From assembly GCA_023634235.1 (NCBI GenBank), contig JAMKCF010000007.1, positions 15,816,592 to 15,880,591 on the forward strand: a stretch of 64,000 nucleotides of DNA, given 5' to 3'. Below are positions 1-9,217 of the stretch, piece after piece. The position numbers and the translations under genes are program-made. This stretch comes from Pisaster brevispinus (taxonomy: Eukaryota; Echinodermata; Asteroidea; Forcipulatida; Asteriidae). Position 1 is the first letter of the stretch; every line of letters begins with the position of its first letter. The notes under the pieces were generated by a model that saw only the letters and a list, made by a program, of their open reading frames with translations, had not been told where the DNA came from and did not search any database.

Positions 1-250
1 TTTAAAGTAAAAAAAAAAGTAAAAATATAATATATCGGCAAAAATGTGTACATTTCAGCCCGATACACTAGCTTGGTCCAGGAGGAGAAACCTGATAATT
101 GATAATGATGAGGACGACCCAAACCGTTGCATGCAAATCAACAAACATGAGTACATGTACGTGTACAGGAGTGCATACATACATGTAAACTAAAAAATGA
201 CTCAGTCTATGCAAACACTGTAGTCCAATGGGCATGATGGGTCGACTTAC

Positions 251-392
251 TTCATGTTCTGCATCACATACTTCAGAAGGAAGCTCCTCATGGATTTGAT
301 GTCTTCATGGTCCAGCAGAATCCACTCTCTGATCACGGCTTCCCTGATGGTACTAGCCGCCTGGAACAGTACGTAGTCCACCTTGCTGTTCT
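251..392 (-). CDS. XPO4: XPO4 coding exon 3
   Basis: A 142-nt exon between a CTCAG acceptor and a GTAAGT donor, ending in phase 2. It encodes [15 protein letters not shown] and [13 protein letters not shown], then FLLKYVMQN. The [11 protein letters not shown] and REWILL blocks are characteristic of exportin-4. The next exon lies left of the window. Confidence 0.94.
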
Positions 393-3300
393 CTGAGCAT
401 ACAAAGATCAAATTACAATTCTTATCATTCTGAACCAGCCAGGGCCGTTTAAGAATTAGTATTATATTAAAACATGGTTGTTATAGCGCTTTGTCACACC
501 CGAGGGCATCTCAAAGCGCTCATTGTTTTCACAGCAAAAAATTGGGACCTGCCATTAATATTATCCAAATGTTGGACTGCGATTGATTCCCTTTGGAACA
601 TACGGAACATACAGAACACAGCGGTGTTGGACTATAGAGGTGTTGGAACATAGGGGTGTCTGAACATACGGAAAATAGGGATGTCGGATTATAGGGGTGT
701 CTGAACAGGGGTGTTGGACCATAGGATGACTTTGATATTTTAACTGTCCCAGATCACAAACAAAGTTCTCAACAATAAACAAAAGAAATTAGTAGTGAAA
801 TCATAATGAAGATAGATGTCTTTTTTGAGTGATGATGTTCTGAGAAGAACCCATGGACCCAATGTTTCGGACAGTATACTCTGTCCGTTGTCGGGAGACT
901 GCTGGATTCCAACTGGGCCTCTAAGGGTTTTAAGGGAGAGTGCGATGACCGGTGAGCCGTAGATGCTGGATGCGTTGGGCTGTGAAGGCCGGAAACCAGT
1001 GGTGTGGAACTGGAAAGGCTGGACTGTTCACTCGGTTGTGTCAGTCTGGCTAGCATAGTGTTAGCCAGAGGGGTGTCTGGGTGTCTTTTGGCCGCCCTGA
1101 TTTATCTGTCATATGTAAATGTATTGTAAGTGAACAATTTGGACACCCAGTTCTTTAATTTCCAGCAAATTTTGACACCCTTTTACCAAATCCTGGCTAA
1201 AACCTTGCTGGCTAGGGTGCATGAGTAGGAAGGGTCACCAGAAATCAGGAAAGGCAGGGGCAGTGAAGAGATTGGGGTCCCAATTTAATTCACTCCAAAA
1301 AAAAAGAGAGACATACATGTAGGGTCGCCAAAAATTTCTCATGTTCCAGCTTTCAACATCACGCAGGGATTTTTGTATTTTTCTCTCTGCGATAGGGACC
1401 AGCTTAGAGGACACATTTCATACCTTTATAAAAAAGTGTGCTTCCTTCTCTACTGGTAGGAAAAAACAAAAAAAAAGTTCAAGATTTGTTGCATTGATGT
1501 AGTTGCAGTGAGCTCTTTAATTGGTTCAACGACAACATTGGAGTGTTTGACTAACCTAGAATGTATCTGCACGCCGCAAAGGGAGCTTTGGACTTCCTGA
1601 AGGTGAGAATGACGTGCTCCGCTGACTGACGCTGCTCGTGGTTTATCATGGCTGGGGGCGCCTAGGGAAGAGAGAGAGAGAGCAGACAGCAAAGAAAATA
1701 AAATAGACATGAAGTGCAAAAGTTAACAGGGCCTGATACTTCATTCTGGTAAAGGGCAAGGCAACATTCCCATGGTAACATAGCGTTAGTCAGAGGGGTG
1801 TCTGCGGTGTCTGTTGGACACCCTGTTTTAAATATGGACACCCTATTTTATCTGTCATTTACATGTAAGGGTATTGTAAGTGAACAATTTGGAACACCCA
1901 GTTTTAAATTTGGACACCCTATTTTATCTGTCATTTACATGTATGGGTATTGTAAGTGAACAATTTGGAACACCCAGTTTTTTAAGTTTCCAGCAAATTT
2001 GGGTGCCCTTTTACCAAATCCTGGCTAAACCCTTGCTTGGTAAAAGGGCACCTCCAGTCCGGCACAATATTTGGACCTTGGCAACAAAAAGGACAATGTT
2101 TTTTGAGCACCAGGGCCAGTTTATATTTCGTAGGGTTTAATTGACTTTTCAGGCTGTTTAATCACAGTTTTTTCTGATTATTCCCAAGAGCAAAACAAAA
2201 TCAGAAATCAGACTACTAGGTAGGAGAACTTTCATTCCTGCTCAGTGGGAAAGATTTGTTGTGTGTCATGGCCAAGCGGTAAAAGAGCATCGGTCACAAG
2301 CTCTGGTGTTCCTGATCAGCAGAGTGCGGGTTCGAGTCCCGGTCGTGGCACCTGTGTCCTTGAGCAAGATACTTTGCCATTAATGTCCTTTGTCTTCAGA
2401 TGGGACCTCAAGCCAGAGGTCCCGTGTACTAGGTTTGGTAGTGCACATTACAGAACCCAGAACACTTAGGGGCCTATCATGTGTTAACCCGGGTGTTTCT
2501 GGTTCACATAGCAAGCACCCTTGTTAACAGGTTTTCTCAGTCTTGCGAGCTACCAGTGATTAAGTTCACCTACAGTATGAAGTACATTGTATCCTTGGTT
2601 TTATTACCAGAAATAATAATATAATAAACAACAAGAAACACAAGGAGTACATACAACAAGAAACACAAGGAGTACATACAACAAGAAACACAAGGAGTAC
2701 ATACATGTATACAAGGAGTACGAGGCAATGACCAGGAGGCATTTGTTGCCTCAGTGAAACCTACATTGCCTCGTTTAGACAAGGGAAACATTATTTTGAA
2801 AACGAGGCTGTGAAGCATCCATTTATAATTCATATTGGACTCCAATATTAAATTTTGGAGTGTTGCTGTAGCAGTGAATGTTTTCCCTTGTATTGCAGAG
2901 CAAAATGCTACACAAAATGTATCAGGATTTGCAATATATTATGTTGGCATTTAGTGTGCGCAAAATAAATTTGCAGTCAAAATTTGTTGCTACATGTATG
3001 CAAAACTGCTGGACGAAACCGTTCCCTGGGCAGTATACATGGGAAAATAAATGATAGCACATTGTGCATGATGTTCCACATCAAATGACAAGAATCTGTG
3101 TGTTCAGTAGAAGAAAATTAAGAGGATGCAAATGAATTTAGCCAAGATTCCAAAATCAAATGCTGCATCCCTTTAGTTTAGTGGTTTTAAAAAATCATCG
3201 CGACACGAACCTGTAAAAAAGTGACAAGAAACTGAGTCACCGTAGCAGCTTTATTTCTTCTTGGCTACCATTATGAAATGAGTAATATTTTATTAAATGA

Positions 3301-5854
3301 ACATTGCTGGCAAGTAGGCATACAAAAAAGGCTGGTTTTAGTTTTAAAAAGCCATACAATGACCCTGGGCGACTATGTGCTGTATGCAATTAGGGCATGG
3401 AATCTGCTACAGGGTGTCCAGAATGTACACCGTGAAGTCATGAATTAGCTATCACACAAGCACGAGTGAAATATGGAAAAATATAGCACTTCTGCATCCC
3501 AATGTTATTTTTATGCAATGTCTGCATGCACGGAGTATCTTGCTGTTAGGTCACCAGTTATTTTTATATTCTTCCTTTTAGGACTCCTTTTAATAATTTT
3601 TTTAGAAGATCGGGGAATTTGTTTTAAATTCTTTTTAGGCTCTGTCTGGGTTTGGTTTGTTTTTTGTTTCGTTTTTTGTCCTAGTTAAATTGTTTTGTTT
3701 ACAAAATGTTTTTATTGACTTCAAAATCACATCGTTAATTCTGTAAAGCACATTGACAATGATTGAGCACCTTTTCAGGCGGATTTTGGCGCTGTATGAA
3801 TATTAACTATTAGTGCATTCCCTAGTGATAGTATCTTTGAGTCCTTGCTCTGTCATGTTTGTGGCCAAGTTGTGGTAGCTGAGTCATTAAAATTGTGGGT
3901 TCGAGTCTCCTATGTACCAGCACTTGTGTCCTTGAGCAAGCCACTTAACTATAAATGCTCCTTGGCGTTTATCCTAACTTGTGGACTGTGCCAAGTTATG
4001 AAGTTTTAGAAGAAGTCAACACTTCACATCCTATTTGTTTTGAGGCATAACGTCATCTACAACATAAAGCAGTAAAATGGGCTTTAGCTGAGCTTGCCAA
4101 AATGTTGAAAATGTTGATCCTGTAGATCAGTCTTGCGAGAAGGGAGTGTTACAGGTTCATGAACTCTTCAAAATTAAACAAACCCAACATGTCCAAGACA
4201 ATCAACTTGCCGTATCCAACCTCCACTACACTGTATTTCTCCGTCAATATTCTTTAAAACTTGTTTTTGTCAAGGGTAAAATATTCTGGCACGTTAAACC
4301 GGAGGTCGTTGGTTCAAATCTCGCTCCAGTCAATTTTTTCATTGTTCAACCCCAAATCATTCAAACAAATTACACCTGGTCATTCGCCTTTGTGGTTCTT
4401 TACTTGGTTAAAGTAAAATATTCAATTACTTCTTAGTTCAAGTTGTTTAAGAAGCTTCTTTTTTTTTAAGGAAAATAAAAGATCAATATTCAACAATGAG
4501 TCACTGATGTTAGGTACAGCAATTTTTCATTAAAAAAATTAAGTTATTTTTTTATACTGCAAATTGAAGACACTTTCCAGATTTCGCAGTTTGAGAAGAC
4601 TTTATTTTACGTATGGGGGCAAACATGGGAATGTCTTTAAATGTAATTCATGTTTGGGAGATAATTCATTAAGGCTCTCTAAAAAAATCATTGCGTTCAA
4701 CCATGGAGGTCTATATTCTACCTCCATGGTTCAACATGCACAATATTGGAAAAATCTGCAATACTTTGAAGTAGAAGGTTTCTCAAAATGCTTTATGGCA
4801 ATAAAAACGGAAAAATTTTCGTATCCTGCCACCACTTTTTCACTCATTTTTACCCAAAGGAATATCTCATTTGAGTAAATTAGATACTATTTTATTTCAT
4901 AACGAATGAAAAAGTGGTGGCTGGATACGGAAATTTTTCCATAAAAACTCATTGGTTAAAAGCCTACATCAGCTTTCGATAGTATAAAGCAATTTGAGAA
5001 ACATTTCAATTCAAAGAAATGTGGTTAAATGTAAATGTAGATATGAATTATTATCATCGGTATTTTAGTTGCAATGATCGTTATTCTCCCTCCTCCATTT
5101 GAATCTGAGAAGCATTACTGTCACACTCGTTTCTCAGTGTGTATTCCTATTAGGGATTATTCTTCCTGCGTAAACACAATCACTCCGTTTTTTTTGACGA
5201 TATCTCAAAAACGCGACTTCTTTTTCAAGAAATGAAATTTTCACAGGTAATTTTTATTGGAAACATCTACATAGGATGAAAAAAATCAAACGGTTGCAAA
5301 AACCAAAGGTATACTTTGGCAAGGAATGAACTGACAATAACATTAACTTAAATTGTGCTGATGACTGTCAGTGTCACTGTCACTGTCACTGTCAGTGTCA
5401 TGTGTCAGAACACTGTCAATATGATCTATCATACACCGTCATAGTGTACAGCTCAGTGACAGTGTCACTGTACACATGTCCAAATGATTACACTGTGCAT
5501 AGAGCAAGGAACAGACTATGCACACGTCGTGTTTTGTGCACGTTCATACAACGATCCATAGCTAGCCGGCAACGAACAAGTGCAGCTGACTGGCTCACCA
5601 GCAGAGCAGACGTCTCCCCCGGTCGACCACACAACGTGCACAACAAACAAAAATAAATAAATCACGAGCAGTAATTTTGATTATTACTACCATTTCAACA
5701 AGCATTTTTAAAATATGAATACATACCCGGCATCATTTAATCACACCCTACAAATAACTGAACACTCCCACAAGAAATATTTCACCAAAAAGCTACATTT
5801 TCTTACCATAATGACTTGCGCCGCGTGTTCCAAATCGCTCAAGAAGGCCGCCAT
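251..5854 (-). CDS. XPO4: XPO4, exportin-4: first three coding exons (gene continues off the left edge)
   Basis: Exportin-4 is a RanGTP-dependent importin-beta-family carrier that exports cargoes such as eIF5A and SMAD3 and also imports some SOX factors. Three exon-sized segments on the minus strand join in phase (0, then 1) to give about 98 residues that follow the vertebrate XPO4 N-terminus. It starts [13 protein letters not shown], continues with [10 protein letters not shown] and FRKSKAPFA, then [12 protein letters not shown] and REWILL. The segment covers the start of the N-terminal importin-beta-like helical repeats; more than 1000 residues of a typical exportin-4 are missing because the window ends. 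Introns are 4.1 kb and 1.2 kb and contain repeats. Identification rests on remembered family sequence and on splice-phase agreement, and I regard it as secure. The gene lies 3.2 kb downstream of the TMEM135 stop, same strand. Confidence 0.93.
591..728 (+). repeat. Degenerate minisatellite in XPO4 intron 2
   Basis: Repeated GGGGTGT(C/T)TGAACATA-like units of about 20-27 bp with drift between copies. No coding signal. Confidence 0.6.
1055..1215 (+). repeat. Interspersed repeat, copy 1 (XPO4 intron 2)
   Basis: Shares GGGGTGTCTG, ATTGTAAGTGAACAATTTGG and ACCAAATCCTGGCTAAA with the copy at 1790-2050 in the neighbouring intron. Superfamily not recognised. Confidence 0.7.
1556..1661 (-). CDS. XPO4: XPO4 coding exon 2
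   Basis: A 106-nt exon after a CCCTAG acceptor, ending CTAG before GTTAGT (phase 1). It encodes 35 residues including [10 protein letters not shown] and [15 protein letters not shown], which align without gaps to the second coding segment of vertebrate exportin-4. The split codon joined to exon 3 gives Glu, as in vertebrates. Confidence 0.93.
1790..2050 (+). repeat. Interspersed repeat, copy 2, with internal 76-bp duplication
   Basis: The same repeat as at 1055-1215, but the middle segment containing GGACACCCTATTTTATCTG is duplicated in tandem with a 76-bp period (1836 and 1912). Confidence 0.75.
2263..2625 (+). mobile_element. SINE with Leu(CAA)-like tRNA head
   Basis: Begins GTGTCATGGCCAAGCGG (A-box region), has a long variable-arm-like TGATCAGCAGAG and a B box GGTTCGAGTCC, then TGTCCTTGAGCAAGATACTTT. 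The 3' end reads CTTGGTTTTATTACCAGAA followed by ATAAT repeats. Better-preserved relatives (45066-45468, 19867-20047) carry CTCAAGC in the anticodon-loop position, pointing to Leu(CAA). Confidence 0.8.
2635..2725 (+). repeat. Short tandem repeat, about 25 bp, three copies
   Basis: AAGAAACACAAGGAGTACAT units in tandem, the last interrupted. Simple expansion, no known role. Confidence 0.85.
3868..4040 (+). mobile_element. Degenerate Leu-type SINE fragment
   Basis: GTGGCCAAGTTG, GGTTCGAGTCTCC and TGTCCTTGAGCAAGCCACTT keep the head and the following conserved block; the rest is decayed. In XPO4 intron 1. Confidence 0.6.
4920..5325 (+). mobile_element. MITE-like repeat related to 29797-30228
   Basis: Shares CTTCCTGCGT, ATCTCAAAA-CGC, GAAATTTTCACAGGT, AATCAAACGGTT and AAAAACCAAAGGTATAC with the copy at 29797-30228. 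In XPO4 intron 1. Confidence 0.6.
5368..5478 (+). repeat. GTCACT/GTCAGT simple repeat
   Basis: Runs of TGTCACTGTCACTGTCAGTG with an imperfect reverse-complement block near 5455, about 330 bp before the XPO4 start on the transcript-downstream side. Confidence 0.8.
5807..5854 (-). CDS. XPO4: XPO4 coding exon 1
   Basis: Codes the first 16 residues, [16 protein letters not shown], with the ATG at 5854 and a GTAAGA donor right after the last codon (phase 0). The human protein also starts with a short exon of this kind ending in a Val-Leu-Met-like motif. The ATG sits in AAGATGGCGGC, a good start context that is also a YY1-type element. Confidence 0.92.
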
Positions 5855-5857
5855 CTT
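5846..5857 (-). promoter_or_regulatory. YY1-type element over the XPO4 start codon
   Basis: The minus strand reads AAGATGGCGGCC across the XPO4 initiation codon. This matches the YY1 consensus often found just downstream of transcription starts of housekeeping genes, so the 5' UTR may be very short. It could simply be a strong Kozak context followed by Ala-Ala codons. Confidence 0.4.
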
Positions 5858-6554
5858 TCTAACTAATGAAATCTCAAACATTGAGGGCGCTAGACAACAA
5901 TAACAATGACAAGTTTCTAAACTTTTTTTACGCAGTGTGACTCACTGACAGATGAAAACGAGTTTGTGGTGGGAGTTTATACACATATAAATATGGAACA
6001 GCACTATTTGTTCATGTAGAGAATCGGTAATTAGTAATCACTGCAGCAACTTCATTAGTTGGCTTTAAAGAGAAAAAAAATTAAGAAGGGGAAACAATCG
6101 CCTGTTTACAGAAAATAAGTGACTCCCTGTTTTTGTAAAAAAAAAAAAAAAATTAAATGTGTATTTTTTATGCAAGTTCGCCTAAAACAAGGCTCAAAAA
6201 GCCACTCTTGTTAAGCAACTACAGGAGGAAAACATTTAAGAAGAAAATAGCTCAGGGGAGCTTAAGATAGGAATTGATAATCCTCTAAAGACACTAGATT
6301 ATAGAATGGATGAAAACGTGCACCAGCTAAGGAGTTCCAAAGAGATTCAGTGCATGGAATAAAGCTGCTGGAATGGCTCTTTGCTCTGCATCTCAGCAAA
6401 GCGAAAGTGTAGAACAATCAGAGAGCCTGGTTTCACGCTCAAACACCCTGATAAGAGGAACCAGGTCGGACACACTGGTGGCATATTTACCATGAGAATA
6501 TTTGTAGCGAAAAGACAGAGGCTGGCTACGCCTACAGACCTACGATAGAAAAGA

Positions 6555-6800
6555 GGTTCATTGTAGCATTGTTTATTGATTCTGCTGGTTGTGAAGCCAA
6601 GAACCCAATGGGGAGAAGACAAGGAAGGAAGTTTCAGTTTTAGACGTGGGAGGAAAACCCCAGAGAATTATTCCAGGGAAAACCCACGCAATCAGGCAGG
6701 GACTGAAAACACAATCCACAAAGTGCCCCCCCCCCCCCCCCCCCGGTGGGATTTGAACCGGGGTCCCCAGAGGTGAAAGGCAAGGCAAGATACCACTACA
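6555..6800 (-). mobile_element. SINE with Glu(TTC)-like tRNA head
   Basis: On the minus strand: GTGTAGTGGTATCTTGCCTTG, CCTTTCACCTC (anticodon TTC) and B box GGTTCAAATCCC, followed by a GGGG tract and a body matching 28805-29092. The plus strand shows a C run of about 22 inside it. Lies in the TMEM135-XPO4 intergenic region. Confidence 0.8.
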
Positions 6801-7656
6801 CCTACCCTTGCCCAACAAGATTAGCAATATTCTTCTGCATTCTATCTAATGCAGATAAATGGCAGGCAGAAGCTCTGACCCAATTGTGACAACATTACTC
6901 CATAAGGGAACTTACTGTCGTCTTGTACACTCAATATATTCCACGATTTTATTCCACAAACAAACAATTCAACAAATACACCACCCATAAGAAAATCAGT
7001 CTCATTTATTCAATCCACTTTTCCATCATACATAGATGAAACCTTTAAAAAAAAATTATTCAACCACAATATTCTCCAGAAAAAAAACACCATTCAAATT
7101 TCAAGGAATCCTTGATTTTAGAGATCATGAACAAAATGTCTTCCAAATCACTTTGCAAGCAAGTGTTACATGACATCATGCTTTTAAATATTAAATATAA
7201 ATCTAATGTTTCTAACCCTCCCACTGTCTGTCATCATCCACTGTGCAGGGCTCAAAGTTGGGAGGAAAATCCGCAAGACTGCAGGGCTTGTAGCTCAAAA
7301 TATTTACTGGACCGGAATTTGTTTTAAACGACCAAAAGAAGTGAGAGAAGATTTATCTCATTTGTCTTATTGAAACAATATATGAGACTAAAAACCAACA
7401 TTTGAAAGTAACATGTTGTTTGTATTGTTCAAGACATTAAATTTAGAGTGAGGTTTTACTATTCAAGTAATAAACCACAAGTTTTACTATTCAATGAAAA
7501 AATAAATCAAGAATCTGGATCAAAACTGTTTGTTTGATACAGATATCTCTTCTCCAGTAATTTGTGTTGCCACATTGGCTACGTTAACAAACGAACGTCG
7601 CCAATCGAGACAGGCTCAGTTACAGGAGCAGAGCAGTCCAACAAATTCAAATGGTT

Positions 7657-7847
7657 GGGCCCAATTACATAGAGCAGCTTAAGCAGAAAATATTGCTTAA
7701 CAATTTTCTGCTAAGCAGAAATGAGCAGGATACCAGACAAAAATTGTACATGTGACATGGTTGTTTGGCTGGGTAGCCTTATTCTGGTAAGCATAATTTT
7801 GTTTGTGCTCAGCTACTTTTTGAAATTGCTCCGATGAAATTGGGCCC
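7657..7847. mobile_element. GGGCCC palindromic MITE, copy 1
   Basis: Ends GGGCCCAATT and AATTGGGCCC; internal AGCAGCTTAAGCAGAA and a central GTACATGTGACATGG. Whole element is foldback. See copies at 13737, 13972, 31944, 47902, 49201 and 50019. Confidence 0.85.
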
Positions 7848-8812
7848 GGGTCAACTCGCTGGAAAATGTTACCAAGAGTAGAATGGTCAATATCCCAAAA
7901 CAAAATACTGGTTCCAAAAATATTTGTAAAAATTATAAAATGAAAAACTTGCTGCAAGAATTGACATTCTTGCCCAATCAAAATATGATTCTAAAATGCA
8001 TAATTGGTGCTTTTTGGGTTTGGCAGAAACGATTCAACACCTTGTGTGGGATTGGAACCTCCAGACTCTGGTTGTCCAGTAGTTAAGAGATAATCTATCT
8101 GCTCAGACCAACAGGGATGTGATAGGCTGTTGAGGAAAAAACCTGAATTCTGAGCGCAAAGCGCGAAAGCATGCGAGCTCGAAAACTTGCGAGCATGAAG
8201 CCCAATATTAACTTTTATCTTTGGTTTTAAAAGCCCTACTCTGCAATCTGGGGCGTTATTATCTTCATTTTTTATGAATTTGATCTTTAAAAAAACAACA
8301 AAAAAAACCCTTTTTTTGGGGGGGGGGCAAAAAAAAACCCGGAATTTCTTTTTTTGAGGGCAAAAAAAAACGGAATTCCGGTTAAAAACGGAGAAATCAC
8401 ATCCCTGCACCAAGGATGTGGATTCGAATCCCACCACAGGTGTCTGCAATCCTAATTAGAGACAATGGCAATCAATAAATACTCAACATACATTTGCATA
8501 AAAATAACAATAACACTGCCAAAAAAATAATGAACATCTTTTTGTTTATTTAAGGAAAGGCATTTTTCCCTCTCATTTCAGTAAATTTCAAGAGCTCTTC
8601 CGAGAGCTTTTACCTTTTTGATTTCGAGCTAAACCTACCCCCTGATCCTACCCCACTAAACCTCACCAGGTGCAGATCATGGACCTTTCCCAGTGAGGGG
8701 GGTCATCGAAAAAAATATATATAAAAAAATTTAAATGCTGAAAAAGTAGCCATGATGATTATGCGTGTGACGAGCTGAGGCAGTTCCAACATGTCCTCTC
8801 ACAGTCGGTTCT

Positions 8813-8818
8813 TTTATT
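8813..8818 (-). terminator. Candidate TMEM135 polyadenylation signal
   Basis: AATAAA on the minus strand about 240 nt past the TMEM135 stop codon. Another lies near 8545. Which is used cannot be told from sequence alone. Confidence 0.4.
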
Positions 8819-9054
8819 TGATCTTAAAAATCAGAACAGTTCTGATTTAATTGAAACAGTAGGTTTCTAGTATTTGGAGTTGGGATAATTCAAACAGCTC
8901 ATTAGACGGCCTTTGAACGTGGACATTTCAATTCTGAAAGGATTCTGAAATCCCGGAAGCTTCAAGGATGACCAGCCTTAGGAGGCAGTTAAGACAGTCT
9001 GCTGAAAACGCTCCAAGATCCCGGCGACGTCACGGCAGACCCCAACAGTTACCG

Positions 9055-9217
9055 TCAACACTTTCCTTGGGATGGAGGTTGCAACGACCGCACACACAGC
9101 CCGTCCTTGTCTATCAAGTTGAGTTGTGAGGTGTCTGTGTAGATCGGCCAATCGGGGTAGAGCTTGGTTGCGTTTGTACCTAGATGTGCGATCAGCATGC
9201 GGTTCATTTTGCCGTAA
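9055..9217 (-). CDS. TMEM135: TMEM135 coding exon 15 (terminal) with stop codon
   Basis: Begins after CACTGCAG and completes a Tyr codon, then YGKMNRMLIAHLGTNATK, YPDWPIYTDT and a C-terminus ending GKC before TGA. Human has VMNRKVLDVFGTGASK and IPRLDPRY here. A second frame is open across the same exon, but only this frame joins exon 14 in phase with family similarity. Confidence 0.88.

Larger units (their letters stand above)
5855..9054. other. Intergenic region between XPO4 and TMEM135
   Basis: 3.2 kb holding the XPO4 promoter side, a Glu-type SINE (6555-6800), a GGGCCC MITE (7657-7847), a decayed hAT-like MITE remnant (about 8130-8400) with poly-A/poly-G tracts, and the presumed TMEM135 3' UTR. 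No exon with splice sites and family similarity was found. Confidence 0.6.

Noticed and set aside
2263..2350. Apparent tRNA gene (Leu/Ser type)
   Set aside because: A and B boxes are present, but the acceptor stem is imperfect and the unit continues into a SINE body and tail; several diverged copies exist in the window.
7991..8449. 152-codon minus-strand ORF
   Set aside because: Spans poly-A/poly-G tracts and a decayed MITE; translation contains KKKKFRVFFCPPPKK-type low-complexity runs.
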